Source: Candidatus Nitrosocosmicus arcticus (GTDB lineage: Archaea > Thermoproteota > Nitrososphaeria > Nitrososphaerales > Nitrososphaeraceae). Taken from it: DNA of 64,000 bases. The stretch is taken from the NCBI RefSeq assembly GCF_007826885.1, contig NZ_ML675584.1, positions 92,588 through 156,587 of the forward strand. Direction: 5' to 3'. The notes below the pieces were generated by a model, which worked only from the letters and a program-made list of their open reading frames with translations, searched no databases and was not told the origin of the DNA. Below are positions 37,300 to 45,908 of this stretch, in pieces. The stretch's first letter is position 1. Every line of letters starts with the position of its first letter. A program made the translations under genes and the position numbers.

Positions 37300-37824
37300 A
37301 TGCGAATTTCACCAGAAATGACAAAAGCAATCAACGAGCAAATCTCTTATGAAGCCTCATCCGCCAATGCATATATTGCAATCGGATCATGGTGTGAGCG
37401 AACAGGCTTCGATGGCAGTGCGGCCTTCTTCTATGAACAGGCTAGCGAAGAAAACATGCATATGCTAAAGTTCATACATTACCTCAACGGCGCTGGAGCA
37501 GAAGCAATAATTCCTGAAATTGATAAACCTCAGCACAGCTTCGAATCACTTCAATCAGCATTCCAATTTGGTTTACAGGGAGAACAAACAGTATCCAGAT
37601 CCATTTATGAACTGGTTGATATGGCTGGAAAAGAAAAAGATTATTCTACTTATTCCTTTTTGCAGTGGTTTGTAATTGAACAAATAGAAGAAGAGACATT
37701 ATTTCAAACAATTCTCCAAAAATTTGATTTACTTGGCAGTGACAAACTGGCCATTTATCAGATTGATCAATCTTTGGCTTCTATCAGATCCCAGATTGTG
37801 AGTAAGCAAGCAAAGCAAGTTTGA
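37300..37824 (+). CDS. ftn: Ferritin
   Basis: A 174-residue four-helix-bundle ferritin. Ferroxidase ligands are visible: Glu in NEQISYEASSANAYIA, the Glu-x-x-His pair in QASEENMHMLKF, and Glu/Gln in QIEEETLF. It belongs to the bacterial/archaeal FtnA type and lacks the haem-binding Met expected of bacterioferritin. It stores iron as ferric oxide and limits Fenton chemistry. The start is ATG 37300 (a TTG at 37288 is also in frame); ATAATATAAA at 37276-37285 is a TATA-like box about 20 nt upstream of the ATG. Monocistronic. Confidence 0.9.
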   Translation: MRISPEMTKAINEQISYEASSANAYIAIGSWCERTGFDGSAAFFYEQASEENMHMLKFIHYLNGAGAEAIIPEIDKPQHSFESLQSAFQFGLQGEQTVSRSIYELVDMAGKEKDYSTYSFLQWFVIEQIEEETLFQTILQKFDLLGSDKLAIYQIDQSLASIRSQIVSKQAKQV

Positions 37825-38349
37825 CTGCCTCTCACACAATAAGACTTTTTTTTGCAATCTAGACAGGATACATTAATTCTTAATTATAAAACGGTTACAT
37901 AATTCATGTTATCTTTGGATGCAAGTCATAGGCTACATCTAACATTAACAATTAATTGTTTGAGGAAAATTAAATTCTTACAAATAAAGTTATTCGACTT
38001 TAAATATTCAGAAAACCTTCACGAATTGTGTTTGACCTCGAGATTCCTTATGGTAATTTTTCGTGCTCAATATTTTTTTGACAAGATTAGGAGACATTTG
38101 ATACTACTTAAACTAGATTTAACCAATAAATCGTATAAATCTTAAAGCATTGCGATTTGACATCAATTAGAACAAGTCCATGACAGTCGTCTCTCTCATA
38201 CTATTGATTTTCTGCGTTAGTTTTGATATAACTTAGTATTTTAATACTTGTTTGTTAATTTCTCTGGTTTTCTAGCTGAATACTATATAGTCAATAGCTA
38301 GCTAGTCACTCAGAGTAACTCATTTAAACAGTGTAAGAATACTCATTGA
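37825..38349. promoter_or_regulatory. Intergenic with zinc-finger gene promoter element
   Basis: 525 nt without a recognisable gene. GAGTAACTC at 38313-38321 repeats the element seen at 700-718 and stands 37 nt before the ATG at 38350, followed by CATTTAAACA as a possible TATA box. Confidence 0.45.
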
Positions 38350-38820
38350 ATGTATGGTTGTAATAGATGCACAAGAAAGTTTAGTAGAAGATGGAATGCT
38401 AGACGACATAATTCCTTAGTGCGTGATGACTCGGCTTTGATTCTTGATCGAAACGGTGAAATTTTAAATAAAGATAATTCTCCCAACCTGGATTCTACAG
38501 CGGAAAATCATCAACAATTACAAGAGCAAAAAATTAGGAATTTTTGTGTTAGAATGATTAAACCAATAGATAAACTCGAAACTTTGGTTAACATTAGATC
38601 ACCGGTTGAAAGGCAAAAATATTTTTCGTCAGTCATCACTTATTCATTGTCTCAAGCTAATCCTATTAATTATATCGAAGATTTAATTGATAATGCCTAC
38701 TCAAATCTTTGGTTGAATAGATTGATTAATTATGTTGCTGTTGGTAATAACATAAATTATCAGGGAGCTAGAATACTCTTAGAAAATTTAATTACAAATA
38801 ACGAATCTTTTGATACTTGA
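38350..38820 (+). CDS. Paralogous zinc-finger protein with a degenerate C2H2 finger
   Basis: A 156-residue paralogue of the protein at 746-1300. It shares the finger core (YGCNRCTRKFSRRWNARRH compared with YQCDTCDKKFSRRSNAKRH) and a similar helical tail. The second zinc-binding His is missing: after RRH the sequence reads NSLVRDDS, so only Cys-Cys-His remains. Either the finger uses another fourth ligand or it no longer binds zinc. The shared upstream element GAGTAACTC supports common regulation. Possibly a diverging duplicate. Confidence 0.65.
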   Translation: MYGCNRCTRKFSRRWNARRHNSLVRDDSALILDRNGEILNKDNSPNLDSTAENHQQLQEQKIRNFCVRMIKPIDKLETLVNIRSPVERQKYFSSVITYSLSQANPINYIEDLIDNAYSNLWLNRLINYVAVGNNINYQGARILLENLITNNESFDT

Positions 38821-38895
38821 TATCTCTTTAAGGAAACTGGTTTGTTTGATGTTCTTTAAATTCAGACGAAGGTAATCATTAGTTGTTGTCTTGGG

Positions 38896-39159
38896 GTTTA
38901 AAAGCTGTATCGCTCAAGGGCCTGAAGTTGCAACACATGCGCCTAACTTTCCTGTGTACTTTGCAAAAGCACAAGCCATAAACGCTGCCGATTCTTCAAG
39001 CCTTACAAGGATGAACTTTATTCTATCCTGTCTCTTTCTTAGTGCTTCCATAAACCCGTTTATTCCATCGCCAGGTAATCCAAAAATAATATCGACTTTC
39101 CAATCAAGCAATGCTTCAGCTATAATATCAGCTGTACGGATGTTCTCATATTCAGTCAT
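38896..39159 (-). pseudogene. N-terminal remnant of a TPP-dependent enzyme (pyruvate oxidase/acetolactate synthase type)
   Basis: From the ATG at 39159, 81 codons match the TPP-enzyme N-terminal domain: ADIIAEALLDWKVDIIFGLP, GDGINGFMEAL, ESAAFMACAFAKYTG and VATSGP. At the next codon, where the family has Gly (ATSGPGAIHLLNG), there is TGA (38914-38916). The homology continues for AIQLLN and then stops. At least 450 residues of the enzyme are missing. A truncated, dead gene fragment. Confidence 0.8.
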
Positions 39160-39169
39160 ATTTCCATAA

Positions 39170-39749
39170 CATCGGAATATTATATAAGATATCAGTTCTT
39201 ACTGTGACTATCAACTCTTTAATGATAATGGTTTTTAATCAATCTCGTTCAATCCATTTAAGTAATATTTTTTCTGCAAAATAATAGGACGGTCTATATT
39301 ATTATTATTCAAATTCACGATGGTGTTCCGGTTTGTTATGAGACATAAACAAATCACTTAATGGTCAGTTGATTTGATTTCTTATACACCATCAATAAAC
39401 AGACCCATTCCCAATTCTTGAGTCTTTTTGCATTAGATATTTCACCATTCAATTTTCATTACTTGTAGTTGAAAAATCAGATCGATAATAAGATCCGTAT
39501 TTTCTTCATTAATCAGAGCAATTAATACGGCCCAAATAAACAATTAATAATGAATTTGCCTCCAAGTTAAAATAAGATTTTAACATAATTATCAATGTGA
39601 AACTGTCATTATCCTATCTCCGGTCCAAAGATTTTACTATGGCTTTTATCTAGAGTATATTTTCGGTATTAAGATTTTATAGAAAACTTTATGGATAAAG
39701 TTATTCATATATAATTATAGTTATTGGTAAAGCATACTGTTGACTAGTT
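39170..39749. other. Intergenic, no gene recognised
   Basis: 580 nt of AT-rich sequence between two gene remnants. It may be decayed DNA; I could not identify its origin. Confidence 0.45.
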
Positions 39750-39878
39750 ATGTCATTCATTGAGGATCCCCAGCCATCTCTGCCATTATCAGAATGGAAA
39801 AATACCTACGATACATGGTATAGATGAACCCAAATAGTTGGAAAAGTTCAATGGTTAAAAATATGTAACATATACTAG
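39750..39878 (+). pseudogene. N-terminal remnant of a DUF5996-like gene
   Basis: ATG 39750 opens MSFIEDPQPSLPLSEWKNTY, DTWYR, then TGA (39825-39827), then TQIVGKV in the same frame. DUF5996 proteins read LPL-x-EW-x-x-TY-x-T-x-x-x-WTQIVGK at their N-terminus, so the TGA replaces the Trp codon. Beyond GKV the resemblance ends and a TAG follows. Only the first 35 or so residues of a gene normally about 300 codons long are left. Confidence 0.65.
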
Positions 39879-39912
39879 AAGGCCTTAAACCCGATGTATC
39901 TGTACGTCTATC

Positions 39913-40776
39913 ATGAGTCTCAACATTGCGGTAATAATCAAATTAGAACCGGATTTTTCGGATGGAAATGTAAGTTATAATCCAGATGGGACACTAAATA
40001 GGGCAGAAACTAAAACCATTTTGGGACATCATAGTGCAATTGCATCACAAGCTGCCTTTTATGCTAAAGTAAAGTATGGCGCACGTGTATCTATTGGAAC
40101 TATGGGTCCGCCAATGGCAGAGATTGCTCTTAATGAATCATTATTATTATCTGATGCTGAAGAACTACATCTATACAGCGATAGATCGTTTGCAGGTGCA
40201 GATACACTTTCTACTGCAGAGGTTTTAAAAACAGGGATATCCAAGATGAATGATGGAAAACCAATGGATATTGTATTTTCAGGATATAGAGCATCAGATG
40301 GTGAAACCGGTCAGACCGGTCCTCAAACGGCTTGGAAATTAGGTTATACTTTCTTAGGTAATGTTATTAGCTATGAGATAGATATTGAAAAACGAGTTAT
40401 AACTGCTTTACGCCTTGTTTCATATGGAACTTATAACCTAATAGAACAAATACAGGCACCTTTACCGGTTTTTATTGCTGTAGATCCATCATACAAATCT
40501 CCTTTCATTACCGTTTCTCAAAGATTAAGAGCATCAAGATATCAAAAAGAAGCCAGGATAAGATCGGAGAATTATAAATCTTGTTTGACAGTATTTAGTG
40601 CAAAAGAATTGGGAGTTGATCCTAAATTAGTAGGTTTGCCTGGTTCACCTACAATTGTATACAAAGTGGAAAAAATTCCCAAGATAAAATCAAATAGGAG
40701 TGCAGAGACCATTGAGAATATTGATCCAGGTAGAATCTCCAACATTCTTGAGAAGATCCATGAAACGATTGGATGA
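39913..40776 (+). CDS. fixA: Electron transfer flavoprotein beta subunit (FixA/EtfB)
   Basis: A 287-residue ETF small subunit. Family landmarks: GTMGPPMAEIALNESLLLSD, SDRSFAGADTLSTAEVLK and ASDGETGQTGPQTAWKLG. The last (DGxTGQxGP) is of the FixA/bifurcating type rather than the DxxCNQTGQ type of mitochondrial-like ETFs, judging from memory of the families. With FixB it forms the FAD-bearing heterodimer that accepts electrons from NADH. First of three genes, fixA-fixB-fixCX, and 40 nt before a GT-rich repeat at the fixB start. A remnant-rich region lies upstream. Confidence 0.88.
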   Translation: MSLNIAVIIKLEPDFSDGNVSYNPDGTLNRAETKTILGHHSAIASQAAFYAKVKYGARVSIGTMGPPMAEIALNESLLLSDAEELHLYSDRSFAGADTLSTAEVLKTGISKMNDGKPMDIVFSGYRASDGETGQTGPQTAWKLGYTFLGNVISYEIDIEKRVITALRLVSYGTYNLIEQIQAPLPVFIAVDPSYKSPFITVSQRLRASRYQKEARIRSENYKSCLTVFSAKELGVDPKLVGLPGSPTIVYKVEKIPKIKSNRSAETIENIDPGRISNILEKIHETIG

Positions 40777-40778
40777 AC

Positions 40779-40824
40779 AGTGTGTGTATGTGTGTGAGTA
40801 TGAGTGAGTAAGTGAGTGTATGTG
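40779..40824 (+). repeat. GT/GAGT-rich simple-sequence repeat between fixA and fixB
   Basis: The stretch from 40779 to 40824 is almost entirely GTGTGTATGTGTGTGAG-like, built from GT and GAGT units. It covers the fixA-fixB junction and the possible GTG starts of fixB at 40816 and 40822. It is a slippage-prone tract replacing the normal ribosome-binding region; no SD motif is seen. Confidence 0.8.
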
Positions 40825-40830
40825 AACAAA

Positions 40831-42126
40831 ATGAATGAAAATATGAAGGAGGCCATAAACCAAACTGCTTTGACGCAGGAGAAGAAGGAGGTTGACAGCA
40901 TCAATAAAAAGAATGAGACCTGTAAATACAGAAACTTGTATGTTATTATCGAGCAGGTAGATGGAACTATTATTCCTGTTGGCCTTGAAATGTTATCAGA
41001 AGCAAGGAGGCTTATCAATGATTTTAATAAAAAATATTCACTTAACGAAAAGGTGATTGCAGTAATTCTAGGTAATGGTATTAAACATTTATGCATGGAA
41101 TTAATTTATTATGGGGCCGACGCTGTCATTTATGCAGACGACCCAAAACTGAATTATCATATAAATCAGACATATACAAAAGTGATTGTTCAAATAGCAA
41201 CCGATGCAAAATGTATTGAAAAGATATCTCCAGAATATTCTAAAGAGTTTAAACGACCTAGATACATGTTCTTTGCTGCTGATAGTACTGGAAGACACTT
41301 GTCATCCACAGTTCTAGCAGAGCTTGGATCTGGACTGGCGTCTGATATTAATAAACTTGTAATAGAGGATATCGAGTTTAGACATGAACATAAGACAAAA
41401 GGACAAATGCTAACTTATGAAAAAACACTATTGATGTATAGACCCGATTTCTCCGGATTTCTTTGGACCACTATTCTTTGTCTAGATAACAAAAATCCTG
41501 ATATAAAGAGGGATTATCATCCTCAGGCATGCAGTATTATTCCAGGGGTATTTGAACCATTAGAAAAAGATATGTCTCGAACAGGAATAATTGAGGAATA
41601 TATTCCAGAATTTGAAGTAAAAGATCTTGATATTAGAATTCTAAGTAGAAATGTTCTTAAAGACATGATTGATTTTAGCAGCTTTAAAACAATAATAAGT
41701 TTTGGAAGGGGTATAAAGGAATCTCCAGAAGAGAACATAAAGTTAATTGAAAAACTTGCAAAATTATTAAACGCTGAAATTGGTATTTCATTGCCCATTT
41801 CAAAAAAACCATTTAAATTAAGTGACAAAATGAATTCACTATATATTACTCCAGAAAGAGTAATAGGCACGAGCGGTCAAAAGGTGGAACCAACTATTTA
41901 TATTGCATTAGGAATCAGCGGGGCTACTCAACATTTAGCAGGCATGAAAAATTCTGGTTTCGTCATAGCAGTAAATCCGGATGAAAACGCTCCTATAAAA
42001 AATGAATGCGATGTTTTCATTAAAGGAAGAATTGAGGATGTATTGCCAGTCATGATAGAAGAGCTTGAGAGGGAAAAAATGACACAAACAAAGGAAGGAG
42101 GTAGTACCATACTTGGAACAGTTTGA
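40831..42126 (+). CDS. fixB: Electron transfer flavoprotein alpha subunit (FixB/EtfA)
   Basis: About 431 residues, an ETF large subunit. The FAD domain near the C-terminus is clear: RVIGTSGQKVEPTIYIALG, ISGATQHLAGMKNSGFVIAV and NPDENAPI. The N-terminal half has the Etf alpha/beta Rossmann-like fold, with FFAADSTGRHLSSTVLAELG. An N-terminal extension of about 40 polar residues precedes the family start. ATG 40831 is preferred; GTG 40816 and 40822 are in frame but lie in a simple repeat. The 3' end overlaps the FixC start by 14 nt, so the genes are co-translated. Confidence 0.88.
   Translation: MNENMKEAINQTALTQEKKEVDSINKKNETCKYRNLYVIIEQVDGTIIPVGLEMLSEARRLINDFNKKYSLNEKVIAVILGNGIKHLCMELIYYGADAVIYADDPKLNYHINQTYTKVIVQIATDAKCIEKISPEYSKEFKRPRYMFFAADSTGRHLSSTVLAELGSGLASDINKLVIEDIEFRHEHKTKGQMLTYEKTLLMYRPDFSGFLWTTILCLDNKNPDIKRDYHPQACSIIPGVFEPLEKDMSRTGIIEEYIPEFEVKDLDIRILSRNVLKDMIDFSSFKTIISFGRGIKESPEENIKLIEKLAKLLNAEIGISLPISKKPFKLSDKMNSLYITPERVIGTSGQKVEPTIYIALGISGATQHLAGMKNSGFVIAVNPDENAPIKNECDVFIKGRIEDVLPVMIEELEREKMTQTKEGGSTILGTV
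42097..42102 (+). promoter_or_regulatory. Strong Shine-Dalgarno for fixCX inside fixB
   Basis: GGAGGT within AAGGAAGGAGGT stands 10 nt before the TTG at 42113. It fixes this unusual TTG as the start and shows internal re-initiation within the operon. Confidence 0.7.
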
Positions 42127-43993
42127 TGTTGTAATAATTGGCGGAGGTTCTGCAGGTTTAGCTGCATTAAAACAACTATCCTCTAAGGGCATTCAGTCAG
42201 TATTGATAGAAGCTGGTTCTACTGTAGGAACAAAGAACGTTTCAGGTGGAATACTCTATTCAAAAAATCCTCAAACTGGTAAGGTTTATAATGTTGATGA
42301 AATATTTGAAAATTTTCTAGAAGAAAAACCTTGGGAAAGACAAATTACAAAATATGTCCTAAATTGTGTATCTAAAGACAAAGTCCTGTCAATCGATTTG
42401 ACAGATTCCCATGAATATGAATCTAATTTTGGTTGTTCTGTGTTATTAAATAAATTAAACTCCTGGTTTGCCAAACAATCTTTGGAGACTGCAGAAAAAA
42501 ATGGTGGAGGCATTATAAGTGGAGTTCATGTAAGAAATATCAGCTGGGATGATGAAAAAGGCAAAACAATTATCCAAACTGATGAGTTAGATGATTTTGA
42601 AGCTAAAGCTATTATCGCTGCTGACGGGGTAAATTCAGAGATTGCAGAAATGACGGGAGCACGAGAAAAATTTTCGCCGCCAGGATTATATCAAGGAGTA
42701 AAGGTTGTAATTAAACTACCCGAGGAAATAATAGAAGAAAGATTTAATCTAAGTCCTGGGGAAGGAACAGCCCATATTTTTGCTGGTGATGTAACCCTTG
42801 ATCACATAGGGGGAGGTTTTTTATACACTAATATTGATTCTTTATCCGCAGGGGTTGTATGTCATTATGACTCGCTAATTTCAAATCCAACAGCGCCAAA
42901 CAATCTTGTAAACGCACTACTTAATAATCCATTTGTCAAAGAATGTATCAAAGACGAAGTAGCTCTGGAACCCTATCCAGACAAAAACTTGTCTAAGATG
43001 GAACAATTACGCATAAAGTTTGCAGTAAATAAACTGATAAAAAGGTGGGAAAAATTGAGATTTGATTATTATTCACATGAGGGGAAAAAAAGATTTCTTG
43101 AGAATAATGAATTTAATTCTATTGAAGATTTAAAGTCAAAAATAGATGATATTCACAAGGAATTACTTGAAAAATATAATACAAGATTTGAAACAGACTA
43201 TGTAGAATTAGAGTATAGTACTAAATTAATTCCGGATGGAAAACGCTGTAGAATGAAAAAACCCTATTTCAAAAACATATTGTTCATCGGCGATGCTGCA
43301 GGTAGAGGTCTATTCATTGGCCCACGAATCGAGGGATTGAATATAGGAATAGATGATGCAGCAAGAGCATCTAATGCAATAAAACAAGCTATGGAGAAAA
43401 ATAATCTTGATATTACATCAAACTATTTGGGTGATCTTTATTCACAGTCTGTACAACAAAGTCCGTATACAACGGACATGAAAAGAATAGACAAGTATTA
43501 TATAAAAACAATAATCGATGCGGCAGGCAGGAGAATTCCACCACAAAAAATAGGAAAATATGGATTACTTTTTAAATTGTTTCTAAACAACAAATTAAGA
43601 AATATTTCTATCGACATTGTTAACAAAATAGGATATAATAATATGTTATCCATAATAGAATCAGAAGAGACTTACATACGTACTCCTATGAAAATCGCTG
43701 AAAAACTCGGGTCAAAAACCACCTCTGAATATTCCATTTCTATTCCAGAATTATCTCAAAGGATATCGAGTTTAAATTACAATGATGATCCACAAAGTCA
43801 TATTAAAATAACAAATTCGAGGAGCGAATTTATGAAAAAAATGGTTACACTCTGTCCAACTAAATGCTACAGTCTTGAAGGAGAAGACATAGTTTTACAG
43901 CATGAGGGTTGCATAGAATGCGGTACATGTTCGCCAGAGACAGAATGGAGACATCCCCGAGGTGAAAAAGGGATAGAATTCAAGTATGGATAA
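42113..43993 (+). CDS. fixC: FixC-FixX fusion: ETF:quinone oxidoreductase-like flavoprotein with C-terminal ferredoxin
   Basis: A 626-residue fusion. The N-terminal FAD site is DVVIIGGGSAGLAALKQL, then GTKNVSGGILYS as in FixC/ETF-QO. A second FAD motif is NILFIGDAAGRGLFIGPRIE (about residue 388). The last 50 residues are FixX-like: LCPTKCYSLEGED followed by HEGCIECGTCSPETEWRHPRG, giving Cys ligands for an Fe-S cluster. FixABCX takes electrons from NADH and splits them between quinone and ferredoxin/flavodoxin. Fusion of C and X is seen in other archaea. There is no nitrogenase here, so the reduced carrier must serve something else; the glutamate-synthase-like genes just downstream are the obvious candidate. 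Confidence 0.88.
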   Translation: MEQFDVVIIGGGSAGLAALKQLSSKGIQSVLIEAGSTVGTKNVSGGILYSKNPQTGKVYNVDEIFENFLEEKPWERQITKYVLNCVSKDKVLSIDLTDSHEYESNFGCSVLLNKLNSWFAKQSLETAEKNGGGIISGVHVRNISWDDEKGKTIIQTDELDDFEAKAIIAADGVNSEIAEMTGAREKFSPPGLYQGVKVVIKLPEEIIEERFNLSPGEGTAHIFAGDVTLDHIGGGFLYTNIDSLSAGVVCHYDSLISNPTAPNNLVNALLNNPFVKECIKDEVALEPYPDKNLSKMEQLRIKFAVNKLIKRWEKLRFDYYSHEGKKRFLENNEFNSIEDLKSKIDDIHKELLEKYNTRFETDYVELEYSTKLIPDGKRCRMKKPYFKNILFIGDAAGRGLFIGPRIEGLNIGIDDAARASNAIKQAMEKNNLDITSNYLGDLYSQSVQQSPYTTDMKRIDKYYIKTIIDAAGRRIPPQKIGKYGLLFKLFLNNKLRNISIDIVNKIGYNNMLSIIESEETYIRTPMKIAEKLGSKTTSEYSISIPELSQRISSLNYNDDPQSHIKITNSRSEFMKKMVTLCPTKCYSLEGEDIVLQHEGCIECGTCSPETEWRHPRGEKGIEFKYG

Positions 43994-44392
43994 ATGGATC
44001 TTTCCTCTCTACTACATCTTAGATAATGAATCTCGTTACCTAATCCATAGTTATATTATATTATTAATTCCTGCCTAGCGATGGATAATATTATTTTTGA
44101 CACTTTCTATTTATCATATATTTTATGAGAGTGGCAAATAAAATGATTATAATAACTTTGAAATGGCTTTGACTGTTAAGGGATTTAATCTACGAAAACT
44201 CTTAAGGATACAGGTCATACCAAAACATTAAAGCTATTTTTCACTCCTAAAATATTGGATCTGACAAGTGTAATATTTTAACACAATTTTTGCCTTATTA
44301 CTTAACAATTGAAAAATAAATCTGTCATTTACATATCCATTGTAAATAAAAATAGAAGACAAGTTTATCTTTTTTGATGTAGTCATATAGAA
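43994..44392. promoter_or_regulatory. Intergenic before the glutamine synthetase-like gene
   Basis: 399 nt separate the fix genes from the next operon, so a separate promoter is likely. TTGTAAATAAAAATAG about 50 nt before the ATG is AT-rich. No gene is seen. Confidence 0.4.
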
Positions 44393-45901
44393 ATGCAAGT
44401 AGAAAAAACATTTAAAAATTCTGAAATGGATGTGGTAAATGAATTAAAAAGATCTGGAATAAAATGGGTACGGCTAAATTTTTGCGATCCTTTTGGATTT
44501 CTTCATCAAATATCTGTAAACAGTAGTGAAATTACAGAGGACGCATTTAAGCAGGGATTGCCTAGACTGGATGGTAGTTCCATAAAAGGATTTAAAGAGA
44601 TTTACGAATCTGACATGCTACTCAAACCTGACCCCTCCACTTTTGCAATCTTGCCAGAATATTTTGACAAGAATAATCATAACAAGAAAAATTATGCCTA
44701 TCCTTCAATGGCTGCACGTATGTTTGTTGATATTTATGATGGATATGGAGGTAGAAGATATTCCAGGGATTGCAGATATATAGCAAAAAAAGCCGAAGAA
44801 TTCTTAAAGACCAAAGGTTTTGAGAAAAGCTATTGGGGACCTGAATTAGAATTTTTTATTTTTAATAAAATATCTCTTCTTCCAAATCCTATGTCTTCAA
44901 TAAATTGCTCTGGCGGTTCAGGATACTCGATAGAATCTGGAGAAGCACCATGGAATTCTTCAAGTGGTAACGAGTATACTATTCCATTTAAAGGTGGGTA
45001 TTTCCCTGCGCCTCCAGCCGACAGTTTAACTGATTTAAGAGACGAAGTATCAGAAACGCTCCAAGAATTTTTTGGAATAAGAGTTGATGCACATCATCAT
45101 GAGGTAGCGACAGCCGGACAATGCGAAATTCAAATGGTGTATGACGAACTTACTAGAATGGCCGATAATGTGGTTACCTATAAAAAGACTGTAAAGGAAG
45201 TTGCTGCTAAACGTGAAATGATCGCCAACTTTATGCCTAAACCAGTAGCCCTTGATAATGGTTCAGGTATGCACGTAAGCCAGAGTTTATGGACAAAAAA
45301 GAAATATGGCAACCATGTAAACATGTTTTTTGATCCTTCTGATGATTACGCAGAACTGAGTCAAACAGCACTTTACTATATTGGAGGGTTAATTGATCAC
45401 GCTAGGTCACTTTGTGCTCTAACAAATCCCACCACTAATTCATACCGAAGATTAGTCCCTGGATATGAGGCCCCCATAAATGTAGCATGGAGTAAAATGA
45501 ATAGGTCAGCTAGTATAAGAATTCCAGCTCATTATAAAAATATGGAGAAACAAAAACGAATAGAGTATCGAACACCTGATCCTAGTTCAAACATTTACCT
45601 TGTAGAGTCTGCATTGTTGCTGGCTGGCCTTGATGGAATCAACAAAAAAATATCTCCTCCTGACCATATCGATAAAGACATATACAAACTTACGGAGCAA
45701 GAAAAAAGCGAACTTGGAATTAGAAAATTGCCTACATCTTTATTAGACGCTATCGAGTCCCTAGAATCTGATACTGATTTCTTAAATCCTGTATTTGCAG
45801 ACGACTTTATTGAAATGTACTGTCAGATCAAAAAGGATGAATATACAACAGTAGCTGCAATTCCTTCGCCAAGAGAATTCTATATGTACGGGAATGTATA
45901 G
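44393..45901 (+). CDS. Glutamine synthetase-family ligase (type I-like)
   Basis: A 502-residue protein of the GlnA fold. The N-terminal beta-grasp (WVRLNFCDPFGFLHQISV) and LDGSSIKGFKEIYESDM are present. The metal-site and ATP-site motifs are WGPELEFFIF, DAHHHEVATAGQCEIQ, FMPKPVALDNGSGMHVSQSL and NPTTNSYRRLVPGYEAPINV. All known glutamate/ammonia ligands I can check appear conserved. The adenylylation Tyr region is not recognisable. As the first gene before a split glutamate synthase it could be true glutamine synthetase, or a relative such as gamma-glutamylmethylamide synthetase. Only 7 nt separate it from the next gene. Confidence 0.85.
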   Translation: MQVEKTFKNSEMDVVNELKRSGIKWVRLNFCDPFGFLHQISVNSSEITEDAFKQGLPRLDGSSIKGFKEIYESDMLLKPDPSTFAILPEYFDKNNHNKKNYAYPSMAARMFVDIYDGYGGRRYSRDCRYIAKKAEEFLKTKGFEKSYWGPELEFFIFNKISLLPNPMSSINCSGGSGYSIESGEAPWNSSSGNEYTIPFKGGYFPAPPADSLTDLRDEVSETLQEFFGIRVDAHHHEVATAGQCEIQMVYDELTRMADNVVTYKKTVKEVAAKREMIANFMPKPVALDNGSGMHVSQSLWTKKKYGNHVNMFFDPSDDYAELSQTALYYIGGLIDHARSLCALTNPTTNSYRRLVPGYEAPINVAWSKMNRSASIRIPAHYKNMEKQKRIEYRTPDPSSNIYLVESALLLAGLDGINKKISPPDHIDKDIYKLTEQEKSELGIRKLPTSLLDAIESLESDTDFLNPVFADDFIEMYCQIKKDEYTTVAAIPSPREFYMYGNV

Positions 45902-45908
45902 CTAACAC

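Noticed and set aside
37906..38145. 79-codon plus-strand frame after ferritin
   Set aside because: Composition reflects AT-rich DNA, with no motif and no initiation signal.
39913..43993. Nitrogen fixation role for the fix genes
   Set aside because: No nif genes are present in the window and no nitrogenase is known to me in this lineage; another use of reduced ferredoxin is more plausible.
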